From Trichomonas vaginalis G3 (Eukaryota > Parabasalia > Trichomonadida > Trichomonadidae): DNA of 64,000 nucleotides. A program made the translations under genes and the position numbers. Shown here in pieces: positions 9,800 to 18,478 of this stretch. Below the pieces are notes generated by a model that was not told the origin of the DNA, ran no database searches, and was given only the letters and a program-made list of their open reading frames with translations. The stretch is taken from NCBI RefSeq assembly GCF_026262505.1, contig NC_067205.1, positions 4,960,001-5,024,000 on the forward strand. The letters are read 5' to 3'. Numbering within the stretch: position 1 is the stretch's first letter; each line of letters begins with the position of its first letter.

Positions 9800-11439
9800 A
9801 TGACGACTAACTATTTAGTGCCAAACACTAAACCGATTAATGGAAATGTATTTCATTCATTCGAAAAGATAAATGAAATATTCGCAAAGAATGATGGAAG
9901 AAGATATTATAGAGAACTTGAAAGTTCATGCTATGACTCTGATGCTCCATATTTTGATGATAAACAAACTCATTTAAGAATTACAAATCCGGCTCATGAT
10001 GTGAACCAATTAGGTGACACATATATTAAACGCAAAGTTAAAGCAACTCTAGTTTCAAATAAAGCTTTCACATGTGATGCCGCTTTTAAATGCATGCGTT
10101 TATTCGTTGGTTACAAATCATCAAATCAAAGCTTTAAGCAATTAGAAGTAGAAACCGAAAGAGGTGATGCTGGTTATCTTCAGATGGATTGCGCCCGTGA
10201 ATCTTTCGCATTTGCAACATATAAACCAAAATCAGAAAGGAAAGTTAAAAAGTTTGTTCATTCGTTATATAATAATGTTCAAAAATATGATAACTCAGTA
10301 TGTGGTAAATATATTGACCCTTCAGAAGTTTTCAAGAAAGCAAATGAAGAAGTTGATGTCACTTTTGATATGATTATTCCGGTAAATGATTTGTTAGCAT
10401 TTCAGGCGTTCGATGATTATCCTAAATCATTTGGTGAAATCATTCTTAAATATTATGTTTTCAGGGATACTTTAGTATTTTGTCAGGTTGACCCGTTAAG
10501 AGTTGCTGATTTACAAAATTACGTTTATGAAAAGATAACTGATGAAAATTATGAAAAGATTATGAATCATGTTTATAAATATGATCGCAAATTCCAACAA
10601 ATCGGACTTCCTGCCAAATTAATTACAAGCTTAGCCGCTACATCTGCTGACGCAACAGTTGAAGACGTTATTATTTCATGCACAAAGATGGAAGTTTTAG
10701 AGGATAAATGCATTACACCAGGATACGGTTTAATTGAAGAATCAGTTAAAGCAATACCACGTTTATTTAGTAAGGAAGATCCATTCATGATTCCAGCTCA
10801 ACATATTGACGTTCGTTCACTAAATGGAGGTTGCATCACTCCTGAAGGTATTAGCTCAGATTTCTCATACGCTCTTCATAATGTTACAGATGTTGTGTTA
10901 ACATTTCCGAAGAATGCAATGCAAAGAACGGTTTTAGAAAATCCAATGCTTCGAGGTCTTCAGGTCACTATAGATTCCAGAAACTTCCCCGATCAAGCGA
11001 TGACCACAGTGGGCGACATATTCTTTACACGTATGCTTCAAGCTTCTGATTTAGATGGAGTGAATGAATGCACAGAAGAATACGAGGACTCATTAACTAG
11101 ACCACTGAATGATGATATGGCACGCCATTAGCTAGAACATGGAAAGACCAAACTTCATTCTTATGCACTATTCCAGTTCAACGTGATGGAGCGGGTATAT
11201 TCTTTGATGGATTAGAAACTTTCAACTCACAAGTTACAGTACAAGTGAAAGCTTATCCAATCATTCAGGGTGAAAATGACACTTACTGTTCAAAAGTGAC
11301 AAATCCTCCTCAGGTTTGGTTTACTAGGACTACATATTGGACATGGACACCGGATGAAGGTTTGAAATATCATCCAACAGGTACACCACCGCAGTATAGA
11401 AGTTCATATGATGAAATATTGATGAATAGAAATGTTTAA
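9800..11439 (+). pseudogene. Candidate major capsid protein, frameshifted near 11113
   Basis: The first 437 codons (9800-11131) are open, then a one-base deletion relative to Maverick 2 (near 11113) causes a premature stop. The rest continues in another frame to 11439. The full product would be about 545 aa. The length, beta-rich sequence, position next to the packaging ATPase and a C-terminal pattern (FFDGLETFNSQVTVQVKAYP) fit the double-jelly-roll capsid proteins predicted for Polintons. No structure-based check was possible. The reading frame is otherwise clean, so the break is recent or a sequence error. Confidence 0.7.
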
Positions 11440-11463
11440 AATTATAAATTTATTTTTGATTAA

Positions 11464-12291
11464 ATGGATTTAAATTCATCCACCCCTTATGAAGAATTAG
11501 CAGGAGTATATAATACATACGTAGATGATATGATTAATGAAGCATTGAGTGATAATAGAAATGCTCTATCTAAGGAAAAATTAATGAAAATTCCATATTC
11601 TGAATGTTACTTAAATTCAATCACTGCAGCAATTGGTAAACAAAATAAAGGTAAAACATTAACGATATTAAAACAAATTATCATTATTGCTAACACTTCA
11701 CCCTATTCACATGTGTTAATTTATATCAACCGTTCAGGTTCACCTTCAGATGATACATTTGAATCTTTAAAGCATTTAATCAAAATTCCAATTATTTATT
11801 TATCACAAGAAGAAGCAGAAGATTATTTAAAAAACTTTGTAATGTATAAAGAATTATATAATACAATCAAGAAGCAAGGATTAGAGGATAAAATTATTGA
11901 TAAACAACGGGATGAATTATTTGAAACACTTTCTATTTCAAATTTTGATAGAGAATTTTTGCATTCACTCATTTTTCTAGATGATGCGGTGAAATCAAAA
12001 CTAATAACTAATGAGAAATCATATTTTAATCAATTATTAACTCAATGTCGACACATTCAGTGTTCATTCTTCATGGCTGTTCAATACTTTAAAGCATTAA
12101 GCACAAACATTAAATCAAACCTGTCCACCCTTTTCATTTTCAGTGGTTTTAGTCGTCAACAGTTGAACGTTATGCTTTATCAAGTGAATTTACCAATGAG
12201 CATTAATGAACTTTACACACAATATCAACAATTAGGAGAACATGGAAAAATAATAGTTGATTTAAATAAAGGTTCCATTAAATTCGAATAA
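11464..12291 (+). CDS. A32-like genome-packaging ATPase
   Basis: A 275-aa FtsK/HerA-superfamily ATPase of the poxvirus A32 type typical of Polintons; it would pump DNA into capsids. Walker A is GKQNKGKT (residues 58-65). Walker B is LIFLDD (169-174), followed by a conserved CRHIQCSFFMAVQ segment. The gene starts 24 bp after the capsid frame and shares a T-rich upstream block ending ATTAA-ATG. It is intact in both elements (other copy 49324-50151), making it the best-preserved virion gene here. Confidence 0.9.
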   Translation: MDLNSSTPYEELAGVYNTYVDDMINEALSDNRNALSKEKLMKIPYSECYLNSITAAIGKQNKGKTLTILKQIIIIANTSPYSHVLIYINRSGSPSDDTFESLKHLIKIPIIYLSQEEAEDYLKNFVMYKELYNTIKKQGLEDKIIDKQRDELFETLSISNFDREFLHSLIFLDDAVKSKLITNEKSYFNQLLTQCRHIQCSFFMAVQYFKALSTNIKSNLSTLFIFSGFSRQQLNVMLYQVNLPMSINELYTQYQQLGEHGKIIVDLNKGSIKFE

Positions 12292-12331
12292 CTTTTTATA
12301 ATTAATTTTTATTTTTTATTTATAATTAAAC

Positions 12332-13231
12332 ATGACAGAAATTGCAAATCTTCTACAGGTTCCATTAAAACAAGGAACAAACAAAAAGGGTGCATATAAT
12401 AGAACTATGAAAGTTCCAGACGGAATGAAAGAATTAGTCCACATTGTTGCCGGTCTTCAAAAGGATGTTAAACAAATGAGAAACGTTTTAACATTACCAG
12501 AAGCTCAAGCATATGCCAAACGTCACGGACCAAATTGGGAAGCACACGAAGCAGACATTACGGGTCCAAATGGAAAACCTGATGGAATAAATGAAGTTTT
12601 CGTTACTGATGGTCAAGGAAATATTAAAGTCATAAATGGGTATAAATTAACAATGACGGATTATCCTAAACGTAAAGCATATAATGAACATTATCCTATG
12701 CAATTTGATGAAAATGGAAAAGCTGTTAAACAATACATTGGAGAAGGTGAAAATGGTCCAATTAATTCATACCGTCATAATCCATATTCTTACTTCAATG
12801 AAGAATTAAATGCTATTGAAGAGGGACCGGATGGATTACCACGATATTCTAACCAGTTTGATGGTCAATATGCAAATTTAAGACCTGAAATTCCAGCTAA
12901 GAAATTCTTTAAAGTTGCTTTATTCGATCCAGTTTTCGCAAATGTTAAAGATGAACTTAAACAGCAATTCCAACCAATTATAGTAGCAAGAATTGCATCA
13001 GGTGCTTTATCTCAAGCATTCAAAGATTTAATTAAGAAACCATTATATCAGCAACGAGGTTTAACTTATGATTTAGTTAAGGAATCAGATAAAAGAAAAT
13101 TTGAGAAATCAGATGATTATAAGAATGCAATTAATGAATATATTCGGTCTATTAATTTCGATGAAAATGCTAAAAATCAACTTCATGAACAAATACAGGA
13201 AATAATAGATTCAAAAGTTCCAGCAAAATAA
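12332..13231 (+). CDS. Conserved Maverick protein, probable virion component
   Basis: A 299-aa protein of unrecognised family. The N-terminal third is basic and helical. The centre (about 69-150) is Gly/Asn/Asp-rich with possible beta structure ([20 protein letters not shown]), and the C-terminus (about 190-295) is helical. It sits between the ATPase and a run of small virion-region genes on the same strand, so a structural or assembly role is inferred. The whole gene is missing from Maverick 2 through a ~1.2-kb deletion. Confidence 0.7.
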   Translation: MTEIANLLQVPLKQGTNKKGAYNRTMKVPDGMKELVHIVAGLQKDVKQMRNVLTLPEAQAYAKRHGPNWEAHEADITGPNGKPDGINEVFVTDGQGNIKVINGYKLTMTDYPKRKAYNEHYPMQFDENGKAVKQYIGEGENGPINSYRHNPYSYFNEELNAIEEGPDGLPRYSNQFDGQYANLRPEIPAKKFFKVALFDPVFANVKDELKQQFQPIIVARIASGALSQAFKDLIKKPLYQQRGLTYDLVKESDKRKFEKSDDYKNAINEYIRSINFDENAKNQLHEQIQEIIDSKVPAK

Positions 13232-13263
13232 AAGTTTAAATATATTTTTTTATTCGAATATAA

Positions 13264-13948
13264 ATGAGAAGACGTTTCACTAGTCAAAAGAACACTAACG
13301 CAAAAGCAGAGATTACGGTTGGTTATAACGTAAATGATGATAAATCACGAATTATTCAAAATGTTAAAGTTAATGTTAGTCCTGAATTAACAAGGTCAGC
13401 AACTCAACCAAATTTATTAACTCGTGACTTACCGAAGAATGAGGAGGAAGAAAATAAAGAAGATGGAGACCCAATCATTTTATCTGAACCTGGTAAAGAA
13501 CCTGTTGAAATTCCCACTTATCCAACATACCCCACCACTTGATAACCCAGGAATCTACGATTACAGTCGCAATGCGCCATATAAAATAGACATTAATTCT
13601 GAATTAATGAAAATTTACCGTGATATCATAACTGATAATTATGATTCAATAATAAATTTAATTGACCAATCCGGTTTAATTATTTTACCTTATGAATCAT
13701 TAATTCACATTATCGCCATTCTTTGTGATGTTCAAGATTCAGACGTGAAGATTCAATTTTTCATAGATGATGAGGTTTCATGCTGCGGAACAGTTGCAAA
13801 AATAAATCCTATAAAGGATATTAGCACAATTAAGATATCAAAGAACGGAACAACAACTGAACTTCATTTAACATATAATGATATTTATAATAAAATAGTT
13901 GATGAATATAAAATATCACTTGAAAAATTCTTTGTTAAGGCTATTTAA
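13264..13948 (+). pseudogene. Two-part Maverick gene with frameshift
   Basis: The first frame (13264-13542, 92 codons) is disordered, Glu- and Pro-rich. The second (open from 13424, with gene-like composition from about 13545 to 13948) encodes a compact domain of about 130 residues that is conserved in Maverick 2 (48871-49212). The switch near 13540 lies in a C/A-rich run, consistent with a single indel joining the two into one ~227-aa gene. Function unknown. Its 3' end overlaps the convergent gene at 13945 by 4 bp. Confidence 0.6.
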
Positions 13949-14424
13949 TATTCAAGCATTAACATTATCGAATAATAATCCTTTGAATCATAATCGATAA
14001 TAATTGACCTTTCACCAGTTTCTATCGTTTGTTTTATTTCTTTTTGTTCCCCACTATCCGGATCGGTCATTGTAATTGTTTTTGTTATAGTATCAGCTTT
14101 ATCTTTAACTTCAATCTTTTTTCCATCGGGATATTTAAACCAAAATTCCAAAAATTCGATATTGTCAATCTGTTCATATTTTAATCTATCAATTACATTT
14201 TTAATACCATCTGAAAATCTTATGAAATGGTCATTATATGGGTTTGATTGAACTAAATTTGAATGAAGTGAAATATAACCTGATGATGAATATGACATCG
14301 ACTCATATTTTCTGAAAACACTAAAATTTATAACATGAATGAATTTCTTATTCGTTGAATTTATGAATTCTTGAGGTAATCTTATTCTAGTTTTATTTAT
14401 CACTGGAAAATAACGCTTTACCAT
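13945..14424 (-). CDS. Possible minor capsid (penton-like) protein
   Basis: A 159-aa, beta-rich protein. The segment YISLHSNLVQSNPYNDHF resembles the (Y)xLHSDxV pattern I associate with single-jelly-roll penton proteins of Polinton-like viruses, so minor capsid is a tentative call. It is shorter than usual for that family. It is divergently transcribed from the 14446 gene across a 21-bp spacer. The homologue at 48396-48874 is frameshifted near its end. Confidence 0.45.
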   Translation of the reverse strand: MVKRYFPVINKTRIRLPQEFINSTNKKFIHVINFSVFRKYESMSYSSSGYISLHSNLVQSNPYNDHFIRFSDGIKNVIDRLKYEQIDNIEFLEFWFKYPDGKKIEVKDKADTITKTITMTDPDSGEQKEIKQTIETGERSIIIDYDSKDYYSIMLMLEY

Positions 14425-14445
14425 ATTTTTAATCGTAATAAAAAA
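14425..14445. promoter_or_regulatory. Compact divergent promoter (21 bp)
   Basis: Only 21 bp separate the divergent ATGs of the 159-aa and 245-aa genes, so the 5' leaders must be near zero and the promoter signals shared or overlapping coding DNA. The spacer reads as a T-rich block on one strand and an A-rich block on the other, matching the T-rich/ATAA motif seen before other Maverick genes. Maverick 2 keeps the same arrangement (48376-48395). Confidence 0.5.
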
Positions 14446-15183
14446 ATGTCAATTATCAATATTATTTCGAATAATAACTGTGAATTAAATTTAACAGTTA
14501 GTGGAATTTATAATGTTACTCTCGTTTCTGTGAGTGGTAAATTTAATCCCATTCTTTTAAACCCTTCAGATTATATATCATTTATTAAAGATGACCATGA
14601 GCCGCATAGCGGCGGGGTCGTAGACCTAAAAACGTATGATATGTATATAAATAATGTGATAACGAAATGGGATATTAACACAATTTTAAGTTATTTAAAT
14701 GAATCATTTATCGTATGGTATGAAGAAAATTTTAAATCAAAACCTGATAAACTTTTTGAACTTGATGAAATAAATAACCTTATTAAATTTCCGCTGAAAA
14801 TTAAATTTTGTACTCCTCGTCTTCGTTCATTGTTGGGGATATTAAATTTTGAAAAAGATGTTGGGGATGTTTTGTATTCTGACACTGGTTCTAATTTCAT
14901 TTTAATCAAATGTGATAAAGTTAATACCCCAATGAGATTTTCACATCAAACATTAGACCCTAACTCTTACCCATCAATACAAAACATTTTATCCATCAAC
15001 TTAAACACATTTTCTTTATCATATCCGTTTCAATTATCCGGGAATTCATTTATTCTTCATTCAAAAGATTTATCAAATATTAAATTTAGAATAACTGACC
15101 TATTTGATTGTGATTTAGAATTTATGAATGAAATATTATGGCAATTTCAAATAGAAAAAATAGCTGATGAGATAACAGATTAA
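14446..15183 (+). CDS. Maverick virion-region protein, unknown
   Basis: A 245-aa, beta-rich protein of unrecognised family, conserved in Maverick 2 (47666-48375, frameshifted there). Relative to that copy it carries a 9-codon in-frame insertion (PHSGGVVDL) built from two micro-hairpins at 14601-14626. Its position between the penton-like and tail-fibre genes suggests a virion role. Confidence 0.65.
   Translation: MSIINIISNNNCELNLTVSGIYNVTLVSVSGKFNPILLNPSDYISFIKDDHEPHSGGVVDLKTYDMYINNVITKWDINTILSYLNESFIVWYEENFKSKPDKLFELDEINNLIKFPLKIKFCTPRLRSLLGILNFEKDVGDVLYSDTGSNFILIKCDKVNTPMRFSHQTLDPNSYPSIQNILSINLNTFSLSYPFQLSGNSFILHSKDLSNIKFRITDLFDCDLEFMNEILWQFQIEKIADEITD
14601..14626. repeat. Two micro-hairpins inserted in frame
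   Basis: GCCGCATAGCGGC (14601-14613) and GGTCGTAGACC (14616-14626) form perfect stem-loops with 3-nt loops ATA and GTA. The homologous site in Maverick 2 (about 48220) lacks 27 bp, exactly nine codons. Confidence 0.95.
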
Positions 15184-15206
15184 ATATTTATTTTAAATCG
15201 TAATAA

Positions 15207-16817
15207 ATGATTAAACAACAGCAACCACAGACCATTACATACGCCACATATGCATATAATTCAAAGACGGCAGAACAAACGCAAATGTTGAAATATGGAG
15301 ATTTGGAGATAGTATTGAAAAATGACCATTTTGAATTCGTTTGCAAAGGTGGTGCAGTGATATCAAATATAAAAGAAATTTTATTTATGAATTCAAAAAT
15401 TAAAGGAATAACGGATGATATAACATCAATTCCACCAGAAGAACAAAGATATTACGCATTAAATGCATTTCCTAAAGTTTTGAAGATTGGAAGATTTAAT
15501 TTAAATGAGGAATTCATAAAAGGTTTCCTAAATGACATAATGAAGAAGGCAGATAAGGAATATGTTAACGATGAGTTAGCAAAGAAAGCAAATATATCAT
15601 TTGTTAACGATGAGTTAGCAAAGAAAGCAGATATATCATTTGTTAACGATGAGTTAGCAAAGAAAGCAGATATATCATTTGTTAACGATGAGTTAGCAAA
15701 GAAAGCAGATATATCATTTGTTAACGATGAGTTAGCAAAGAAAGCAAATATATCATTTGTTAACGATGAGTTAGCAAAGAAAGCAGATATATCATTTGTT
15801 AACGAAATATACCAAAGTTTGATAGGAACAAAAAATATTGAAACTATTGTTGGTGACTTTTCTGTCAATGAAGAAAACAAATATTTTAGATGGGAGTTTG
15901 TACAGTCCTTAAGAAATGGTATACGGTATAAACTCATTCCGAAAAATAACAATGAAATGTATGTAGGCTATATAAAGAATAATGGCACACAAGTTAAAGT
16001 TCCATTAGACAACAACTGCTACTTAAACTTATATGGAGACGAACAAAAGAAATATTTAAGAGTTTATGAAATGACGGATATGACATTGTCTAACGTAGCT
16101 CCAGCACCGTATTATTATGACTATGGTGTTGACGCACATGTAGACCCAAAAAAGCAAACATTATATTTAGAATATTATAGATATAAAAGATATAATGCAA
16201 TAGAAAAAACGAGAATAGTATACTATTATGAAGATGACAAAAATAAATATTATAGTCAAGATTTTACATACCCTGAAAACATAAGATTATATTATAAAAA
16301 ATATTCTGACACAAACCAGAAGAAACCCGAAATAGTTACACTATATTTTAAGTTCAAAAGAGACAATCCTATAATATCTCATATGTTTGATTTAATGAAC
16401 CCAGTAGGTTCTATTTATACATCTATGGATGCAAGAGGTCCTCAAGTAATGTTTGGTGTTGGTGCATGGGAACAAATAGTTGACAGGTTTTTGTATTGTG
16501 CAAACTCTTCAAAGGAAACAGGGGGAAGTAAAACAATTACGGGTGAAAATTTACCTGCACACAGTCACTACATAGATTTAAGCACATCTCAAGCAGGTTG
16601 GCATAAGCATAGATATTGGGATTGGTCAGGAATGACAAAAGGTAAAGGATATGATGTTAAAGATGATGTTAAATTTGCCATAAATTGTTACTGGAGTGAC
16701 ACTCAGGGAGAAGGAAACCATACACATCGCGTTTCAGGATATACACAAACAACGGGACAAAGTAAAGATTACATGCCACCATTTATGACTGTATTCGCAT
16801 GGTATAGAGTTCAATGA
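15207..16817 (+). CDS. Phage-like tail-fibre/collar protein
   Basis: A 536-aa protein. Residues 1-115 are shared almost unchanged with the Maverick 2 homologue (46583-47641). Residues about 119-196 are six 13-residue repeats (FVNDELAKKADIS), typical of trimeric coiled-coil fibre shafts. Residues about 200-390 are a beta-rich region unique to this copy. Residues about 393-536 form a phage tail-collar-type tip (PVGSIYTSMD, GxWEQI, DRFLY, GGSKTITGENLPAHSH, HTH, MPPFMTVFAWYR). Short HxH motifs (HSH, HKH, HTH) recall the metal-binding tips of phage long tail fibres. A host-attachment role is inferred. Confidence 0.8.
   Translation: MIKQQQPQTITYATYAYNSKTAEQTQMLKYGDLEIVLKNDHFEFVCKGGAVISNIKEILFMNSKIKGITDDITSIPPEEQRYYALNAFPKVLKIGRFNLNEEFIKGFLNDIMKKADKEYVNDELAKKANISFVNDELAKKADISFVNDELAKKADISFVNDELAKKADISFVNDELAKKANISFVNDELAKKADISFVNEIYQSLIGTKNIETIVGDFSVNEENKYFRWEFVQSLRNGIRYKLIPKNNNEMYVGYIKNNGTQVKVPLDNNCYLNLYGDEQKKYLRVYEMTDMTLSNVAPAPYYYDYGVDAHVDPKKQTLYLEYYRYKRYNAIEKTRIVYYYEDDKNKYYSQDFTYPENIRLYYKKYSDTNQKKPEIVTLYFKFKRDNPIISHMFDLMNPVGSIYTSMDARGPQVMFGVGAWEQIVDRFLYCANSSKETGGSKTITGENLPAHSHYIDLSTSQAGWHKHRYWDWSGMTKGKGYDVKDDVKFAINCYWSDTQGEGNHTHRVSGYTQTTGQSKDYMPPFMTVFAWYRVQ
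15561..15794 (+). repeat. 39-bp tandem repeat, six units, in frame
   Basis: Six consecutive 39-bp units (13 codons each) inside the tail-fibre gene, differing at only a few positions (GAT/AAT at one codon, TAT/TTT at the first). A partial seventh unit follows. The near-identity suggests recent expansion, which would lengthen the fibre shaft. Maverick 2 has only degenerate related segments at this place. Confidence 0.95.
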
Positions 16818-16848
16818 ACGCTCAATGTTTGTGAAACAAACTTTAGGA

Positions 16849-16861
16849 GCTCCAAAAGAGC
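16849..16861. repeat. Micro-hairpin after the tail-fibre gene
   Basis: GCTCCAAAAGAGC (4-bp stem, 5-nt loop) lies 32 bp after the tail-fibre stop codon. A GTTTG/CAAAC hairpin lies just upstream (about 16827-16841). Either could act as a 3' end signal. Confidence 0.6.
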
Positions 16862-16895
16862 AAACGACATAATTTAAATTTTTATTTTAGTATAA

Positions 16896-17045
16896 ATGAA
16901 GATTCTACCATATGGTGTTATTGGAAGAGATAAAGATGGAAACCCAATATTTGATCCAAAGTTAAAATTAAAGTTACTGACAAGACAACAACTTGAAAAG
17001 TTGCTGAAACCAAAAAGGATGAAAAATGAGAAAATGAGAAAATGA
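16896..17045 (+). CDS. Small basic Maverick protein (49 aa)
   Basis: A 49-codon frame beginning MKILPYGVIGRDKDGNPIFD and ending in a Lys/Arg-rich tail. Its ATG is preceded by the same T-rich block plus TATAA seen before other Maverick genes, which supports it as a real gene despite its size. Function unknown. It has no counterpart in Maverick 2. Confidence 0.5.
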   Translation: MKILPYGVIGRDKDGNPIFDPKLKLKLLTRQQLEKLLKPKRMKNEKMRK

Positions 17046-17087
17046 GAAAGAAAAAAATTTAAATTATGCAATTTTATTTTATCATAA

Positions 17088-17270
17088 ATGACAAAATTAA
17101 TTAAGCCAACTATTTCTAAATTAATGATACCAATGAAATCATTTCATGGAGTACTTATCCCAGGTTCTTCACAATTAGCCGGGGCAAGTGTTGTGACTCA
17201 AGGTGGAACATTAGCGAATCCATTCAAATTATTAACTAAAGATGAACTTAATAAAATGATGATAAAATAA
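17088..17270 (+). CDS. Small Maverick protein (60 aa)
   Basis: A 60-codon frame starting MTKLIKPTISKLMIPMKSFH, with a hydrophobic, Gly/Ser-rich centre and a C-terminus (LLTKDELNKMM) resembling the end of its two small neighbours (LLTRQQLEKLL in the 49-aa protein; ITREEMIKMM in the 54-aa protein). The three may be one family of small proteins with a shared short helix. It is preceded by a T-rich block and ATCATAA directly before the ATG. Absent from Maverick 2. Confidence 0.5.
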   Translation: MTKLIKPTISKLMIPMKSFHGVLIPGSSQLAGASVVTQGGTLANPFKLLTKDELNKMMIK

Positions 17271-17320
17271 CTGATAACAAAATTTTATTTCACTACTACC
17301 ATAAAAACAGGTGAAAAAAC

Positions 17321-17365
17321 AGGTGAGATCTCACCTAGCCGCTTTGCGGCTCTGACCCTTTGGTC
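17321..17365. repeat. Palindrome and two micro-hairpins
   Basis: AGGTGAGATCTCACCT (17321-17336) is a perfect 16-bp palindrome. It is followed by AGCCGCTTTGCGGCT (17337-17351, 6-bp stem, TTT loop) and GACCCTTTGGTC (17354-17365). The three abut with almost no spacer. Confidence 0.95.
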
Positions 17366-17485
17366 TCTTCACCTAAATTATATTTTTGGTCAAAGCTTCC
17401 ACGAGAGAAAAGATTCCTCATTCGCTAAGGATTCCAAAAATGAAAAAATCATTGATTTCGGCTGAGAAAAAACAGCAAAACCCTT

Positions 17486-17559
17486 CTTCCACGGGAACAA
17501 AGAAATAAAGAAGAAATAAAGAAGAAATAAAGTAAATTTTTTATTTATTCCCGTGGAAG
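17486..17559. repeat. 12-bp inverted repeat with 50-nt loop
   Basis: CTTCCACGGGAA (17486-17497) and its exact reverse complement (17548-17559) enclose an AAGAAATAA-type short tandem repeat. A related but imperfect CTTCCACGAGAG lies at about 17397. Confidence 0.85.
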
Positions 17560-17624
17560 ATAGAGCACTTTTATGATACTTTTTATTCACGACAAACAAG
17601 ACAAATAAAGAAAATGAGAAAATA

Positions 17625-17698
17625 CGGCGCTGTCGCGGTTCGAACCACAGACCTTGACCCTCCATAACACCACCTTAGACCACTGTGCTACGTAGCCT
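17625..17698 (-). pseudogene. tRNA-like segment with A and B boxes
   Basis: On the minus strand TAGCACAGTGGT (17679-17690) matches the RNA polymerase III A box and GGTTCGAACC (17637-17646) matches the B box, with tRNA-like spacing. AGTGGTCTAAGG resembles a tRNA-Leu D loop. However, the T stem and acceptor stem pair poorly and I cannot form a normal anticodon stem, so this looks like a degenerate or captured tRNA gene, or a Pol III promoter with no tRNA product. No equivalent is seen in Maverick 2. Confidence 0.6.
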
Positions 17699-17821
17699 GT
17701 CGACATAAGATTTTATAAATTGCATATTTGACGTAAATTTATTTCCCAGTTATTCAAAAATAATTAATTATTGAATGACCTGAAAACATTAACGTAAACA
17801 TTAACGTAAACATTTATTTCC

Positions 17822-17940
17822 CCGACTGTTGTCAAAATGTCGTGTTGTCACACTTTTTCAGAGAAGTTAAATGACCTGGTAGCACATGGTAGCATGGTAG
17901 CACCTTCAGTTCTTCAAAAAATAATTAATTATTGAATGAC
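17822..17940. repeat. One unit of the ~120-bp GTCAC/GCTAC repeat
   Basis: A diverged single copy of the unit that is repeated nine times in Maverick 2. It has the same flanks (a TTGTC...TTTTTCAGAGAAGTTAA block and a CTTCAGTTCTTCAAAAA block), but its iterated core reads GGTAGCACATGGTAGCATGG, that is GCTAC-type boxes instead of GTCAC. It has no cargo gene beside it. Confidence 0.9.
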
Positions 17941-17951
17941 CTGAAAACCAT

Positions 17952-17979
17952 GAGACTTTGTCTCCGGACTCTTTGAGTC
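17952..17979. repeat. Paired micro-hairpins next to the repeat unit
   Basis: GAGACTTTGTCTC (17952-17964) and GACTCTTTGAGTC (17967-17979). The identical pair, with the same 2-bp gap, follows a repeat unit in Maverick 2 (46440-46467), so it predates the divergence of the two elements. Confidence 0.95.
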
Positions 17980-18025
17980 ACTTAACGATAAAATAACTGA
18001 AAACAAATTTTTATTTTTATCATAA

Positions 18026-18190
18026 ATGAATACCCCACAAGCTCAAAATTTACCACGAATCATAACAAGGGAGGAAATGATAAAAATGATGCAAGAACAT
18101 GTTAAAAATAACAAACCACTAAAATTGAGAAAATGTGGTTATGCGGTAATGATGGAAAGAGAGATGTTGTCGAAGAGGAATAAAAATTAA
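18026..18190 (+). CDS. Small basic Maverick protein (54 aa)
   Basis: A 54-codon frame, MNTPQAQNLPRIITREEMIK..., preceded by a T-rich block and ATCATAA-ATG. It overlaps the convergent 90-aa gene by 4 bp at the stop codons. Maverick 2 keeps only its last ~20 bp (about 42036-42058) before the repeat array begins, which suggests that the array or cassette replaced it. Function unknown. Confidence 0.55.
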   Translation: MNTPQAQNLPRIITREEMIKMMQEHVKNNKPLKLRKCGYAVMMEREMLSKRNKN

Positions 18191-18459
18191 ATTTGGATAG
18201 AGTTTAAAAATTCATCTTTATTAAATTCATCTCTTCCAATCAATTTATTTATTCTATTAAATTCTTTTATTTTTGCTTCACTCAGTTTAAGGATTGAACG
18301 ATAAGTTTCTAATTTTTCGATTATTTCTTTCCTCTCTTTATCGTTTTCAACCCCACCGCATTGTGGCTTCTTTTTGTAATAGCATATTTTTGATTTAATT
18401 CTGTTTAGTTTCTTTTTATATTCATCGTCTGGACTCTTGGATGCTTCGTTGTCACTCAT
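18187..18459 (-). CDS. Small basic helical protein downstream of integrase
   Basis: A 90-aa Lys-rich, probably helical protein (MSDNEASKSPDDEYKKKLNR...) with no recognised family. It follows the integrase gene on the same strand, as in Maverick 2 (41745-42032), where an 8-codon stretch differs in length. The ATG is preceded by a T-rich tract and CGTAAGAA. Function unknown; association with integration is only positional. Confidence 0.65.
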   Translation of the reverse strand: MSDNEASKSPDDEYKKKLNRIKSKICYYKKKPQCGGVENDKERKEIIEKLETYRSILKLSEAKIKEFNRINKLIGRDEFNKDEFLNSIQI

Positions 18460-18478
18460 TTCTTACGAATTAAAAAAA

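Larger units (their letters stand above)
17271..18025. other. Non-coding switch region of Maverick 1
   Basis: About 750 bp between the plus-strand virion block and the 54-aa gene. It contains a 16-bp palindrome, several hairpins, a tRNA-like segment, one copy of the ~120-bp GTCAC/GCTAC repeat and iterated AACGTAAAC motifs (about 17790-17815). Maverick 2 has its helicase and KilA-N cassette in the corresponding place. Plausible roles are replication origin or recombination site; neither is shown. Confidence 0.6.

Noticed and set aside
13945-14424. Maverick cysteine protease
   Set aside because: No catalytic His-Asp-Cys arrangement is visible; the YISLHSNLV segment fits a penton-like protein better. 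I could not find a clear protease gene in either element.
15452-15952. 166-codon antisense gene in the tail-fibre region
   Set aside because: It is the antisense reading of the 39-bp tandem repeat; repetition keeps it open.
15207-16817. Bacteriophage contamination because of the tail-collar domain
   Set aside because: The gene lies inside a Maverick with exact TIRs and target duplications, has the same A+T-rich codon use as its neighbours, and a homologue lies in the second Maverick.
17625-17698. Functional tRNA gene
   Set aside because: Acceptor and T stems pair poorly and no anticodon stem can be formed, so only a tRNA-like relic is claimed.
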